NCBI GenBank assembly: GCA_963803425.1 | Contig: CAWDMA010000001.1 | Location: 1 to 64,000, forward strand | Direction: 5' to 3' | DNA: 64,000 nt | DNA from: DASPWW01 sp963803425 | GTDB taxonomy: Bacteria; Actinomycetota; Thermoleophilia; Solirubrobacterales; 70-9 | In this document: piece by piece, positions 17,082 to 25,863 of the stretch | Position numbering within the stretch: the first letter of the stretch is position 1 | How the letters are laid out: every line of letters starts with the position of its first letter | The notes under the pieces: generated by a model | What the model saw: the letters and a program-made list of their open reading frames with translations, nothing else | Database searches by the model: none | What the model was told of the DNA's origin: nothing | Program-made: the position numbers and the translations under genes

Positions 17082-18638
17082 ATGCTGATCTACCTGCGCC
17101 GCCTCGCGACGACCGGCGCGGCGTACACGGCCGCGAGCGTGATCTCGAAGCTGGTCGCCGTCATGCTGCTGCCGCTGTACACGCGGTACCTGTCGCCGGC
17201 GGACTACGGGGCGGCCGAGGTCTTCCTGGTGGCGGTGATCGCGACCAGCATCGTGATCCGGTTCGGGGTGATCGAGGCGCTGCTCCGCTACTACTACGTC
17301 GCCGACGAGGACCCGGACGAGGTGGTGAGGACCGGGTTCGCGTCGCTGCTGTGGACCACGACGCTGGGCACGGCGGTGGCGATGCCCTTCGCCGCGCCGA
17401 TCTCCGAGGCGCTGCTCGGCCATCCCGACCCGGCGCTGGCCCGGATCGCGATCGCGGGGCTGTGGATCCAGACCCTGTTCGAGTACCTGGCGACTCTGCT
17501 CCGCGTAGACGAGCGTGCTCGCGCCTACTTCGTCTTCAACATGGCCGGGGTGCTGATGGCGATCCCGCTGACCGTGTGGCTGGTCGTGATCGAGGAGCAG
17601 GGAGCCGACGGCCTGCTCGCCGCCCAGTACATCGCCACCGCGCCGATGGTGCTGTGGCTGGTCGTCACCCAGCGCCACCGGCTCGGCGTGATCCCGGACG
17701 TTCCGTTGCTGCGGCGGATGCTCCGGTTCGGGGTGCCGACGATGCCCGCGGAGCTGTCGCTTTACTCGCTCAACTTCATCGACCGGATCATCCTCGTCCG
17801 GCTGGCCGGGCTCGCGGAGGCGGGCCTGTACGCGCTCGCGATCAAGTTCGCGCAGGGGATCAACGTGCTCGTTCGCGGCTTCCAGCTCGCGTGGCCGCCC
17901 CTCGCCTACTCGATCCAGGACGACGACGAGGCGCGCCAGGCGTACGCGCTGATCGTCACCTGGTTCATGGCGGTGTGCACGTTTGCCGTCGTCGGCCTGT
18001 GGCTGCTGGCGCCGTGGCTGGTGCGGCTGCTCGCCGCGCCGGATTTCTTCGAGGCGAACGAGGTGATCGGGTTGCTCGCCGCCGGGATCACGCTGTACGC
18101 GCTGTACCTGGTGCAGGTGGTCGTGCTGGGGCGGACCGGGCGAACCGAGTTCAACTTCCCCGCGACGGTGATCGCCACCGCCGTGAACATCGGGCTCAAT
18201 CTCGCCCTGGTCCCGCCGCTGGGGATCGTCGGCGCGGGGCTGGCCCTGGTCGCGTCGTATCTCGTCGTGCTGGTCCTGATGTACGCGTTCACGCAGCGCC
18301 TCTTCCCGGTCCCGTACGAGTGGGGCCGCCTCGCGGTGACAGTCGTCGTCGCCGCGATCCTGATCGGGGCCGGCAAGCTGCTCGTCCCCGACGAGGGGGC
18401 GGTCGGACTGCTTGGGTGCGTGGCGCTGACGCTCACCTTCCCGTTCGCGCTATGGGTGGCGCGGTTCCCAAGCCCGGAGGAGCGCGCCACGATCGAGCGT
18501 CTGCTGCAGCCGTCCGTCGTCGCCGAGCGGCTCCGTGCCCTGCGCGCCGAGCCCGTCGCCGAGCCCCCGGCCCCGGGCGGCCCGGCGCTGACCGAGGAGG
18601 TGTTCGAGGTGGAGCGTCGTGACGAGGACCGGCTCTGA
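17082..18638 (+). CDS. polysaccharide flippase (Wzx/MATE-like, PST family)
   Basis: This 518-aa integral membrane protein has 12-14 predicted helices. The N-terminus (TTGAAYTAASVISKLVAVML) and LPLYTRYLSPADYG are the standard opening of polysaccharide-synthesis exporters. It would move polyprenyl-linked repeat units across the membrane for the polymerase encoded just upstream. A ~60-aa soluble tail, Pro/Glu-rich, ends the protein. It converges on the GT2 gene, with a hairpin repeat in the gap. Confidence 0.9.
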   Translation: MLIYLRRLATTGAAYTAASVISKLVAVMLLPLYTRYLSPADYGAAEVFLVAVIATSIVIRFGVIEALLRYYYVADEDPDEVVRTGFASLLWTTTLGTAVAMPFAAPISEALLGHPDPALARIAIAGLWIQTLFEYLATLLRVDERARAYFVFNMAGVLMAIPLTVWLVVIEEQGADGLLAAQYIATAPMVLWLVVTQRHRLGVIPDVPLLRRMLRFGVPTMPAELSLYSLNFIDRIILVRLAGLAEAGLYALAIKFAQGINVLVRGFQLAWPPLAYSIQDDDEARQAYALIVTWFMAVCTFAVVGLWLLAPWLVRLLAAPDFFEANEVIGLLAAGITLYALYLVQVVVLGRTGRTEFNFPATVIATAVNIGLNLALVPPLGIVGAGLALVASYLVVLVLMYAFTQRLFPVPYEWGRLAVTVVVAAILIGAGKLLVPDEGAVGLLGCVALTLTFPFALWVARFPSPEERATIERLLQPSVVAERLRALRAEPVAEPPAPGGPALTEEVFEVERRDEDRL

Positions 18639-18719
18639 CATATATTCCGCCGCGCCATGGAGGGGAACCGGACCTGGATCGGGGTTGGGCTCTGACGACG
18701 AAGAACCGCAGGAATCACG

Positions 18720-18757
18720 CGCGCGGCGTGCTCCGCTTCGCATCCGCTCGCCGCGCG
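18720..18757. repeat. dispersed hairpin repeat, copy c (9-bp stem)
   Basis: The stem CGCGCGGCG/CGCCGCGCG is perfect, with loop TGCTCCGCTTCGCATCCGCT. It lies between the convergent flippase and GT2 genes, where it could also act as a bidirectional transcription block. Confidence 0.72.
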
Positions 18758-18758
18758 G

Positions 18759-19697
18759 TCACCGGCGGGACGCCTGCAGCCGCTCGTTGAACGTCTCGGC
18801 GGCCTCGCGGATCCCGTCGCCCCTCCCGGGCCTCAGCGCCTGGCGGGCGTGCAGCAGGTACCAGCGGGCGTCGTCACCGCGAAGCAGCGGCGCCGCCGCG
18901 GCGCGGACGAGATAAAACCAGGCGGTCAGCGCGCGGACGGCCGCCGCCGCAACCCGGGAGTGGTGCTTTCGCATGTACAGGTCGCGGTTGCGATGGAACT
19001 CGACCGCGCGCCGGGTGCGAGCGACGGGGTCGGTGGAGAGCTGGTCGTGGTGGATCGCGCGTGCGCCTGGAGCGAACAGGATCCGCCACCGCGCGTCATG
19101 CAGCCGCTTGCAGAAGTCGGTCTCGTCCGAGTACACGAAGAAGTCCGGATCGAGGTAGTCGACCTCGCGGCGGCCGCCGCGCGGACCAGCATCGCCGACG
19201 ACTGCACCCATCCAACCTCCCGGACCGCCCGGCCGCGGCTTTGCACGACGAGCGGCCGGTGCAGGGAGAGCGCCGTGGCGAGCGCGGTCCCCACTCCCGG
19301 AAGCCGCCACGCGCACGCCTTCGGCTCGCCCTCGGCCGTGATCAGCTGCGCCCCGGCTGCAGCGGCCGCCCGGGTCCGCCTCCAGCGCCGCGAGCAGCGC
19401 CGTCGGCGCGCCGGGCTCGATCTCGGAGTCCTCGTTCAGCAGCAGGCAGAAGCGGCCCCTTGCGTCGCGCAGCAGCGCGGTGTCGTTCTCGGCCTTCCCG
19501 GCCCGGGTGTCGCGAACGATCAGGCGCACCTCGGGGTGTCGCTCGCGGACGGAGTCCGCGGATCCGTCGTCGGAGGCGTTGTCGAGCACAAGCACCTCGT
19601 GGTCGGTCCCTGGAGGATGGTTGCGGGCGATCGCGTCCAGGCACGCGAGCAGGTACTCGCGCCCGTTCGTGTTCACCACGCAGTAGGAGAGCAGCAA
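18759..19697 (-). CDS. GT2 glycosyltransferase, with two compensating frameshifts
   Basis: The N-terminus is a GT-A fold: SYCVVNTNGREYL, VLDNASDDGSADS and LLNEDSEIE (DxD-like). The C-terminus is also normal (YLDPDFFVYSDETDFC, then FAPGARAIHHDQLST), as in rhamnosyltransferase-like GT2 enzymes. Between about 19175 and 19370 the frame is wrong. The expected sequence (WRLPGVGTALATALSLHRPL ... VREVGWVQSSAMLVRAA) is found in the next frame, so one indel near 19370 is reversed near 19175. The gene is probably intact in the organism. It is convergent with the flippase and divergent from the next glycosyltransferase. Confidence 0.8.
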   Translation of the reverse strand: MLLSYCVVNTNGREYLLACLDAIARNHPPGTDHEVLVLDNASDDGSADSVRERHPEVRLIVRDTRAGKAENDTALLRDARGRFCLLLNEDSEIEPGAPTALLAALEADPGGRCSRGAADHGRGRAEGVRVAASGSGDRARHGALPAPAARRAKPRPGGPGGWMGAVVGDAGPRGGRREVDYLDPDFFVYSDETDFCKRLHDARWRILFAPGARAIHHDQLSTDPVARTRRAVEFHRNRDLYMRKHHSRVAAAAVRALTAWFYLVRAAAAPLLRGDDARWYLLHARQALRPGRGDGIREAAETFNERLQASRR

Positions 19698-19717
19698 GGC
19701 CGATAATTGTCACGGAT

Positions 19718-20859
19718 GTGATCCATGTTCAGATCGTCGACCCATCGGCCTACAGCGCCCCCTACGACCGCTGCCTCAGCGCCGCGCTCGCGCGCGCCGG
19801 CGCCGACGTGGAGCTGGTCACGAGCCGGTTCCTGTACGGGTCGGTCCCGCCCGCAGACGGCTACCGGGTGAGCGAGGCGTTCTACCGCCGCTCGGCGGAG
19901 CGCGGCCTGGACGCCCCCGGACGGCGGGCCTTCAAGCTCGCCGAGCACCTCGCCGACATGGTCCGCTTCCGGCGCTCCGCTCGCGCCGACGTGGTCCACT
20001 ACCAGTGGCTTACGATGCCGGCCATCGACTGGGCGCTGGTGCCCCCCGCTGCGCTCTCGAACGGCGCCGGCGGGTCGGCCGCTCGACCGCCCCAGGTGTT
20101 CACGTTCCACGAGCGGCCCGCCCGAGGCAGGCTCGGCGTGGCTCGAGAGCGGCGCGTGCTGTCGCGGATGGACGCCGTCGTGGTCCACTCCGAGCACGCC
20201 GCGGCGCGGGTCCGGGGCGAGCCGGCTTCGACCGCGGTCCGGTGGAGGTGATCCCGCACGGCGCCTTCGACTACCTCACCGAGCTCCCGGACGCAGCGCC
20301 GCTCCCTGACGAGCTCGCCGCCGTCGAGCGCCCGGTCGTCCTGTGCTTCGGGCTGATCCGGCCGCACAAGGGGATCGAGTTCCTACTGGAGGCGTTTCGC
20401 GACGTGCCCGACGCCGAGCTGTGGGTGGTCGGGATGCCGCGGATGCCGCTCCAGCCGCTGCGGGAGCTGGCAGCGCCGATCGCCGACAGGATCCGGTTCG
20501 TGCCCAGGTTCGTCGCCGACCGGGAGGTGCCCGCCTACTTCCGGCGCGCGGACGTCGTCGCGCTGCCTCACCTGAACGCCGAGCAGTCGGGGGTGCTCCA
20601 CATCGCGCTCGCGTTCGGAAAGCCGCTTGTGCTCACCTCGGTCGGCGGGTTCCCCGAGGTCGCGGAGCGGGACGGTGCCGCGGTGCTGGTGCCGCCCACC
20701 GACGGCCCGGCGTTGGGACGGGCGCTGCGGGAGCTGCTCGCTGACGAGGCGCAGCGCCGCCGCCTCTCGGACGCGGCCGCCGCGGCCGCCGCCGGCCGCT
20801 ACTCCTGGGACCGGATCGCGGCCCGGACGCTCGACCTGTACCGCTCCGTGCTCGAGTAG
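19718..20859 (+). CDS. GT4-type glycosyltransferase, frameshifted near 20222
   Basis: The GTG start gives MIHVQIVDPSAYSAPYDRC, a GT-B N-terminal domain ending DAVVVHSEHAAARVRGE. Then the frame shifts by one base near 20222, and VEVIPHGAFDYLTELP, LCFGLIRPHKGIEFLLEAF and LPHLNAEQSGVLHIALAFGKP continue in the new frame. Joined, the two parts make a ~380-aa retaining glycosyltransferase. The segment around PPQVFTFHERPARG is shorter than usual, so a second indel pair may be present. The start is GTG 19718; nothing upstream looks like this family. Confidence 0.78.
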
Positions 20860-20868
20860 CGGCTGCCG

Positions 20869-22002
20869 ATGCTCGCGCTCGAGATCCTGTTCTGGACGTC
20901 GGCGGCGCTGCTCGTTCACGCACAGCTCACCTATCCGGTGTCGCTATGGGCGATTGCTCGGCTGCGCCGCCAGCGCGGCACCGCCCCTGCGCAGCCTCAG
21001 GCGCAGCCGCCCACCGTCACCCTGATCATCGCCGCCCACGACGAGCAGGCGGTGATCGAGCGCAAGGTCCGCGACGCGCTCGCCCAGCGGTATCCACGCG
21101 AGCTGCTCGAGGTGATCGTCGCCTCGGACGGGTCGAGCGATCGCACGGTGGAGCTCGCGAAGGCGGCGGGCGCCGACCTCGTCCTCGACCTGGACCGGCG
21201 CGGCAAGGTTGAGGCGCAGAACGCGGCGGTTGCGCGGGCCCGTGGCGAGCTGCTCGCCTTCTCGGACGCGAACGCCGAGTGGGCGCCCGACGCGCTGCGG
21301 CGACTGGTGACGCCGTTCGCCGACCCGCGGGTCGCCTACGTGTGCGGCCAGCTCCGCCTCGTCGCAGACGGAGGTGGAACCGAGGAGGGGGCCTACTGGC
21401 GCTACGAGATGGCGGTCCGCGAGCTCGAGTCCGGGCTCGGCGGGATCACCGCCGGCAACGGTGCGATCTACGCGACCCGGCGGGACGCCTACATCGTGCT
21501 CGACTCGGCTCGCGGCCACGACCTGTGCTTCCCGTACGCGCTCACCAAGCGCGGCATGCGGGCGCAGTACGCCCCGGACGCGATCGCCGACGAGAGGATG
21601 GCGCCGACGATCGAGGGCGAGTTCTCCCGCAAGCGCCGGATGATGAGCCGCACGTGGGGCGTCGTCCTCCACGACGGGATGCTGTCGCCGCGCGGATACG
21701 GGCCGCTGTACGCGTTCCAGATCCTCTCCCACCGCGGTCTGCGGTACGCGGCGCCGTTCCTCCACCTGGCCGCACTAGGCGCCAACGTGGCGCTGCTCGG
21801 CGACGGCACCGTGTACGCGGTCGCGCTCGCGATCCAGCTCGCGGTGATCACCGCGGCGGCGCTCGGCGCCGTGATCCCGTTGCGAGCGTTCCGGATCGCG
21901 CACTACTACGCGACCGTGGAGGCGTCCATCCTGGTTGGGCTATGGGACCGGATCCGCTCCCGCACCCACGTCACCTGGGAGAAGGTGGAGGGGACGCGAT
22001 GA
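20869..22002 (+). CDS. GT2 glycosyltransferase with C-terminal membrane helices
   Basis: This 377-aa protein has an N-terminal helix (~5-25) and then a GT-A domain with VTLIIAAHDEQAVIERK, VASDGSSDRT and SDANAEW. AGNGAIYATRRDAY and the acceptor-side KRRMMSRTWG (Q/RxxRW-like) motif follow. Two or three helices close the protein. This is the layout of processive membrane GT2 enzymes. It overlaps the sugar transferase by 4 nt (ATGA), so the two are translationally coupled. Confidence 0.9.
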   Translation: MLALEILFWTSAALLVHAQLTYPVSLWAIARLRRQRGTAPAQPQAQPPTVTLIIAAHDEQAVIERKVRDALAQRYPRELLEVIVASDGSSDRTVELAKAAGADLVLDLDRRGKVEAQNAAVARARGELLAFSDANAEWAPDALRRLVTPFADPRVAYVCGQLRLVADGGGTEEGAYWRYEMAVRELESGLGGITAGNGAIYATRRDAYIVLDSARGHDLCFPYALTKRGMRAQYAPDAIADERMAPTIEGEFSRKRRMMSRTWGVVLHDGMLSPRGYGPLYAFQILSHRGLRYAAPFLHLAALGANVALLGDGTVYAVALAIQLAVITAAALGAVIPLRAFRIAHYYATVEASILVGLWDRIRSRTHVTWEKVEGTR

Positions 22003-22580
22003 GCCGCGGACTGCCGCGGGCGCTCGATCTGGCAATGGCGGTCGTCGGCCTCGCAATCGCCTCGCCGTTCCTGGTCGCCGCCGCGATCGCGATCCGGATC
22101 GAGACGCGCGGCCCCGCGATCTACCGGCAGCGTCGGGTCGGGCTCGGCGGCGCCGTGTTCGAGATGCTGAAGCTGCGGACGATGGTGACCGGCTCGGATC
22201 CGACCCCCGCCGAGACATGGGAGCCGCTGCGCGGCGACGACCGGCGGGTCACCGGCGTGGGCGGGCTGCTGCGGCGGACCTCACTCGACGAGGTGCCGAA
22301 CCTGGTCAACGTCGTCCGAGGCGAGATGTCGATCGTCGGGCCGCGGCCCACGATCGAGGCGCAGGTGGAGCAGTACACGCCCCGGCAGCGCCGCCGGCTC
22401 GAGGTGAAGCCGGGGATCACCGGGTGGGCGCAGGTGAACGGGCGCGCCGCGCTGGAGTGGGACGAGCGGATCGAGCTCGACGTGTGGTACGTGGAGCACC
22501 GCTCCCCGATACTCGACCTCCGCATCCTCGGCCGAACGGTGTGGCTTCTGATCACCGGCAAGGGGTTGTACGAGGGATGA
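21999..22580 (+). CDS. undecaprenyl-phosphate sugar phosphotransferase (WcaJ/PglC-like core)
   Basis: This 193-aa protein is the minimal phosphoglycosyltransferase domain: one N-terminal membrane segment (~10-32), then RQRRVGLGGAVFEMLKLRTMV, RRTSLDEVPNLVNVVRGEMS and IVGPRPTIEAQVEQY. The catalytic Asp-Glu pair of this family is in SLDE. It starts the oligosaccharide by moving a sugar-1-phosphate onto undecaprenyl phosphate. The ATG overlaps the upstream stop and its own stop overlaps the next start, so the three genes are coupled. Confidence 0.93.
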   Translation: MSRGLPRALDLAMAVVGLAIASPFLVAAAIAIRIETRGPAIYRQRRVGLGGAVFEMLKLRTMVTGSDPTPAETWEPLRGDDRRVTGVGGLLRRTSLDEVPNLVNVVRGEMSIVGPRPTIEAQVEQYTPRQRRRLEVKPGITGWAQVNGRAALEWDERIELDVWYVEHRSPILDLRILGRTVWLLITGKGLYEG

Positions 22581-23641
22581 GCGGGCTCGAGGTGCTCGGG
22601 CTCGAGGACGAGCGTGCGTGGCGTCGGGCGCTGCCCGCCGACGCGAGCGCGTTCGGGAGCGTCGAGTTCGCACGGATTCGCCACCTGCACGCCGGGGTGG
22701 AGCCGCGGCTGCTGGTGCACGAGGACGACGCCGGGCCGATCGCGCACCCGCTGCACCTGACCTCGACCGCCGAACTGGAGCTGGGGAGTGCGGCGGAGGG
22801 ACTCAGCGACGCCGCCTCGCCGCCCTACTGCGGTCCACGTGCTCCCAGCCCGCCCGATCGCTCCATCGCCGCTGCGTTCGCGAGCGCGACCGCGGCGTGG
22901 TCGGCCGAGGCGGGCGTGGTGACGGAGTTCGACCACCTCCATCCGTGGGCCGCGCGGACCGCTGTCCTGGACGCCGCCGGGATCGAGCTCGACCGCGAGA
23001 TCGTGTACGTCGACCTGACGCTGGACGACGAGCAGATGTGGCGGAGCTCATACACGCACGCGTGCCGCAAGAACGTGAACCGCGCCCGGCGCGAGGGCGT
23101 CAGCGTTCGCGAGGCCACCGACGAAGCCGGGGCGCGGGAGCTTCACCGGATCTACGCGAGCACGATGGAGCGCCGCGCGGCCAGCGCCGGCTACCGCCTC
23201 GGACCGGAGTACTTCGTCTCGTTCGCGGAGCTGATGCCCGCCAACTCCCGGATCCTGCTCGCCGAGCACGACGGCGCCGTGGTCGCCGCGACGCTCTATC
23301 TGCACGATGCCGACGACGTCTACTCCTACCTCGGCGGCGCCGAGGAGGCCGCGCAGCGTGTCCGCCCCACGAACGCGATCGTCGACGAGATCATCCGGTG
23401 GGGCCGCTCCGCCGGCAAGCGTCGCCTCGTGCTCGGCGGCGGCTACGCGCCGAACGACGGGATCCTCCGCTTCAAGGGGAGCTTCTCGCCGCTGCGGGCC
23501 GGGTTCCACGTTTACCGCCACGTGAACCTCGCCACCGAGTACACGGCGCTGTGCGACGCGTGGCGGAGCCGCAACCCAGCGGACCCCGAGGCGGCGGAGT
23601 TCTTTCCGCCCTACCGGGCGGAGCCCGATCAGTTGGGCTGA
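22577..23641 (+). CDS. FemAB/BioF2-like GNAT acyl- or aminoacyltransferase
   Basis: This 354-aa protein has two half-GNAT domains, as in FemAB-type and PEP-CTERM-associated enzymes. The diagnostic region is SYTHACRKNVNRARREGV (residues ~155-172). YSYLGGAEEAAQRVRPTNAI and KGSFSPLRAGFHVYRHVNL follow. It may add an amino acid or acyl group to a lipid-linked saccharide or peptidoglycan precursor; its position at the end of the glycan operon favours the former. The 3' end overlaps the amidase gene tail-to-tail by 13 nt. Confidence 0.83.
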   Translation: MSGLEVLGLEDERAWRRALPADASAFGSVEFARIRHLHAGVEPRLLVHEDDAGPIAHPLHLTSTAELELGSAAEGLSDAASPPYCGPRAPSPPDRSIAAAFASATAAWSAEAGVVTEFDHLHPWAARTAVLDAAGIELDREIVYVDLTLDDEQMWRSSYTHACRKNVNRARREGVSVREATDEAGARELHRIYASTMERRAASAGYRLGPEYFVSFAELMPANSRILLAEHDGAVVAATLYLHDADDVYSYLGGAEEAAQRVRPTNAIVDEIIRWGRSAGKRRLVLGGGYAPNDGILRFKGSFSPLRAGFHVYRHVNLATEYTALCDAWRSRNPADPEAAEFFPPYRAEPDQLG

Positions 23642-24891
23642 GGCTGGGGGGCGGTCGGCTCGGGCCCGCCGTTCGAGTCGATCCGCTTCTGGGCACGGCG
23701 GCTGAGCTGGCCCAGCTCCTGCTTCAGCTTCTTGCCGGGGCACTCGGTGTAGTTCACCCTGCGATGTCCGAGCACCCGCTTCACGCGGACCTTCTTGCCG
23801 GACCGGTACTTGTTGACGCTGCCGCCCTGTGAGCGGAGCCGCGTCCTCCCGCGCGCCTTCGTCCCGTGCAGGGCGAGCTTCCACGCGATCACCCGAACGA
23901 ACGCATCCCGCGCCGCGTCGGTGATCTTCGCCGAGGTGTGGGTCCCGATCGAGGCGATCCCGGTCGTCTGCGAGTTGTACCCCTGGGCGTGGGCGCCGAC
24001 CACGGGCCGCCTCGGGCCTCCGTCGCGGCCCTCGTACACGGTCCCGAATCGATCGACGAGGAAGTTGTAGCCGATGTCGTTCCAGCCGTTTCCGTTGCGG
24101 TGGTACCGGCAGATCCCGAGCACGATCCCGGGTGCCTCGTCGGCGCTGTACGAGTTTCCGGTGACCGTGTGGTGGATGACCGCGGCCTTCACCGTCCCGT
24201 ATGCCGGGTCGGTCCGCGGCCTGCACCCGCCGTCCTTTCGGTTCGCGCCCCACGCGCCGCGGCGGACGATCTCAGGCTGGTCCGGGACCGCCTCCGCTGA
24301 GGCGACCGAAGCGAGCGAGATCAGCGCGGAGTTGATCGCGCCGCGAGCGCCGTTCACGAGCCGCTCGGCGGCCGTCCGCGACCCCGACACGTTCACGTAG
24401 TGGAGCCGGCCCTGCGGTCGGACTCCGCGGCTGCGGACCTGGAGCTGATCGGCGCCGCCGAAGTACACGGGGTCGCCGTTCGCCGCCTCGATCCACCGCG
24501 ACCAGGTGCCGCCGTCGGTGCGGGCGCGGAACTCGAGCGGGCGCAGCTCGCCCCCGATCCCGGCGAGGTCGAAGCGGCCGGGGGCGTCGATCACCGGGGA
24601 GCGGTACAGCACCGGGCCGTCGTCGACGTGCTCGCCGCCGGCCCGGGCCGCCGCCACGTCTCGCCGCGCCGCCGCGGCGACCTTCTCGCTGACGACCCGT
24701 TCGACGTCCGGGACGCGCTGCTCGAAGTCGGATGCTGAGGGTGCGTAGGGCTGCAGGGAGACCGCCGGCGCGACGCTCCACGCCATCACGCCGACGATCG
24801 CCACCGCGAGCACGCACAGATGGCGCTTGCGGGGCCGCACTGGTCCTGGAACACGCGTCACGCCGCAACGTTTCGCCCGCAGCGCACGCAT
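23629..24891 (-). CDS. secreted PGRP-type N-acetylmuramoyl-L-alanine amidase
   Basis: This 420-aa protein has a signal/anchor helix at ~24-46 and a variable region to ~205, then an amidase_2/PGRP domain. Zinc ligands and catalytic residues are visible: AVIHHTVTGN (first His), YNFLVDRFGTVYEGRDGG, and VLGHRRVNYTECPGKKL (second His and Cys). It would cut the MurNAc-L-Ala bond. A short basic C-terminus follows. The large N-terminal region, seen in actinobacterial PGRPs, may bind the surface. It lies convergent to the glycan operon. Confidence 0.92.
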   Translation of the reverse strand: MRALRAKRCGVTRVPGPVRPRKRHLCVLAVAIVGVMAWSVAPAVSLQPYAPSASDFEQRVPDVERVVSEKVAAAARRDVAAARAGGEHVDDGPVLYRSPVIDAPGRFDLAGIGGELRPLEFRARTDGGTWSRWIEAANGDPVYFGGADQLQVRSRGVRPQGRLHYVNVSGSRTAAERLVNGARGAINSALISLASVASAEAVPDQPEIVRRGAWGANRKDGGCRPRTDPAYGTVKAAVIHHTVTGNSYSADEAPGIVLGICRYHRNGNGWNDIGYNFLVDRFGTVYEGRDGGPRRPVVGAHAQGYNSQTTGIASIGTHTSAKITDAARDAFVRVIAWKLALHGTKARGRTRLRSQGGSVNKYRSGKKVRVKRVLGHRRVNYTECPGKKLKQELGQLSRRAQKRIDSNGGPEPTAPQPQPN

Positions 24892-24919
24892 TCATGCGCT
24901 GCACGGACGCTTGCGGCGG

Positions 24920-25693
24920 CTACAGCGGGATCGGCTCCGGGCCGCGACCGCGGAAGGTGTCGCGGAAAGCCCGGATCGCGTCCAGGGTTGCCGCTCCCTC
25001 GTAGGAGTCGCAGGCGAGCATGTTGGTCCATGCGGTCGCGGCGACCGCAAAGGGCATGTGCCCGTTCGGGAAGATGATGATCCCGTTCGGGTCGTCATCG
25101 AAGACCCCCTTCAAGGCGAGCTGCTGGTCCTCCGGGAGGTCGGGCGCGTACTGGATCTCGACCCGGCCGTGCTCCAGCGCGTGCACCGCCCGGGACAGCG
25201 GCGGCGTCTCCGAGTAGGCGCCCTCCGCAAGCGCCCCGGAGCCGTTCTCGACGTTGGATGCGTAGTGGTCGCCGGACGTGGGCGGGTTCGTCTTGTACTT
25301 GCCCTGGTTCTCGTTGCTGAAGTGGTCGTTCCCCTCGTCCGGGAGGTGGAGCCGCGTCTTGCAGCCGGCTGCGCGCGCGGCCTTGTCGAGCCTGCCCTGT
25401 TTCACGGCCGGCGGCGGCGTGCCCTCGCGACCGTCGGTGGTGGCGGCGACGACGCCGAGCGTGGGGTCGACGTGCGCGTTCGCGGGCGCTCCGGCGCCGC
25501 TGTCGGCGCTGCCGCTGCCGCTGCCGCCGCCGGCGACGACTATCACAATCCCGACGATCACCGCCGCGGTCAGCACACCGGCGGCGATGTAGCCGACGAG
25601 CAGTCGCTGACGACCCCCGCGCACCTCCCGCTTCTCCGCGGCGAGTCGCTCCTCGCGAAGACGCTCTTTCTCCAGCTTGCGGCTAGCCACCAC
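24920..25693 (-). CDS. DUF3105 membrane protein
   Basis: This 257-aa protein has a charged N-terminal coiled segment (KLEKERLREERLAAEKRE), a single helix (~32-55) and an outer DUF3105 domain. The domain shows YKTNPPTSGDHY, ALEHGRVEIQY and the ending NGHMPFAVAATAWTNMLAC. The His and Cys residues in these motifs are conserved in the family, whose function is unknown. GTG start. It is divergent from the FAD oxidoreductase. Confidence 0.88.
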   Translation of the reverse strand: MVASRKLEKERLREERLAAEKREVRGGRQRLLVGYIAAGVLTAAVIVGIVIVVAGGGSGSGSADSGAGAPANAHVDPTLGVVAATTDGREGTPPPAVKQGRLDKAARAAGCKTRLHLPDEGNDHFSNENQGKYKTNPPTSGDHYASNVENGSGALAEGAYSETPPLSRAVHALEHGRVEIQYAPDLPEDQQLALKGVFDDDPNGIIIFPNGHMPFAVAATAWTNMLACDSYEGAATLDAIRAFRDTFRGRGPEPIPL

Positions 25694-25863
25694 CCACCTG
25701 CCGTACCGTCGACGCCATCCGGCAGGCGAGAGTAGCGAAAACGGATCGCCGGTCCGGCCGGAGCTAGACTCGCCGCCTGCCCGGCGAGCGGAACAGCATC
25801 TACTGGTGGGACACGGAGGCGGTCGAGCCGGGCGCCCCCCAGGTCGGAACGGAGAGCGCTGAC

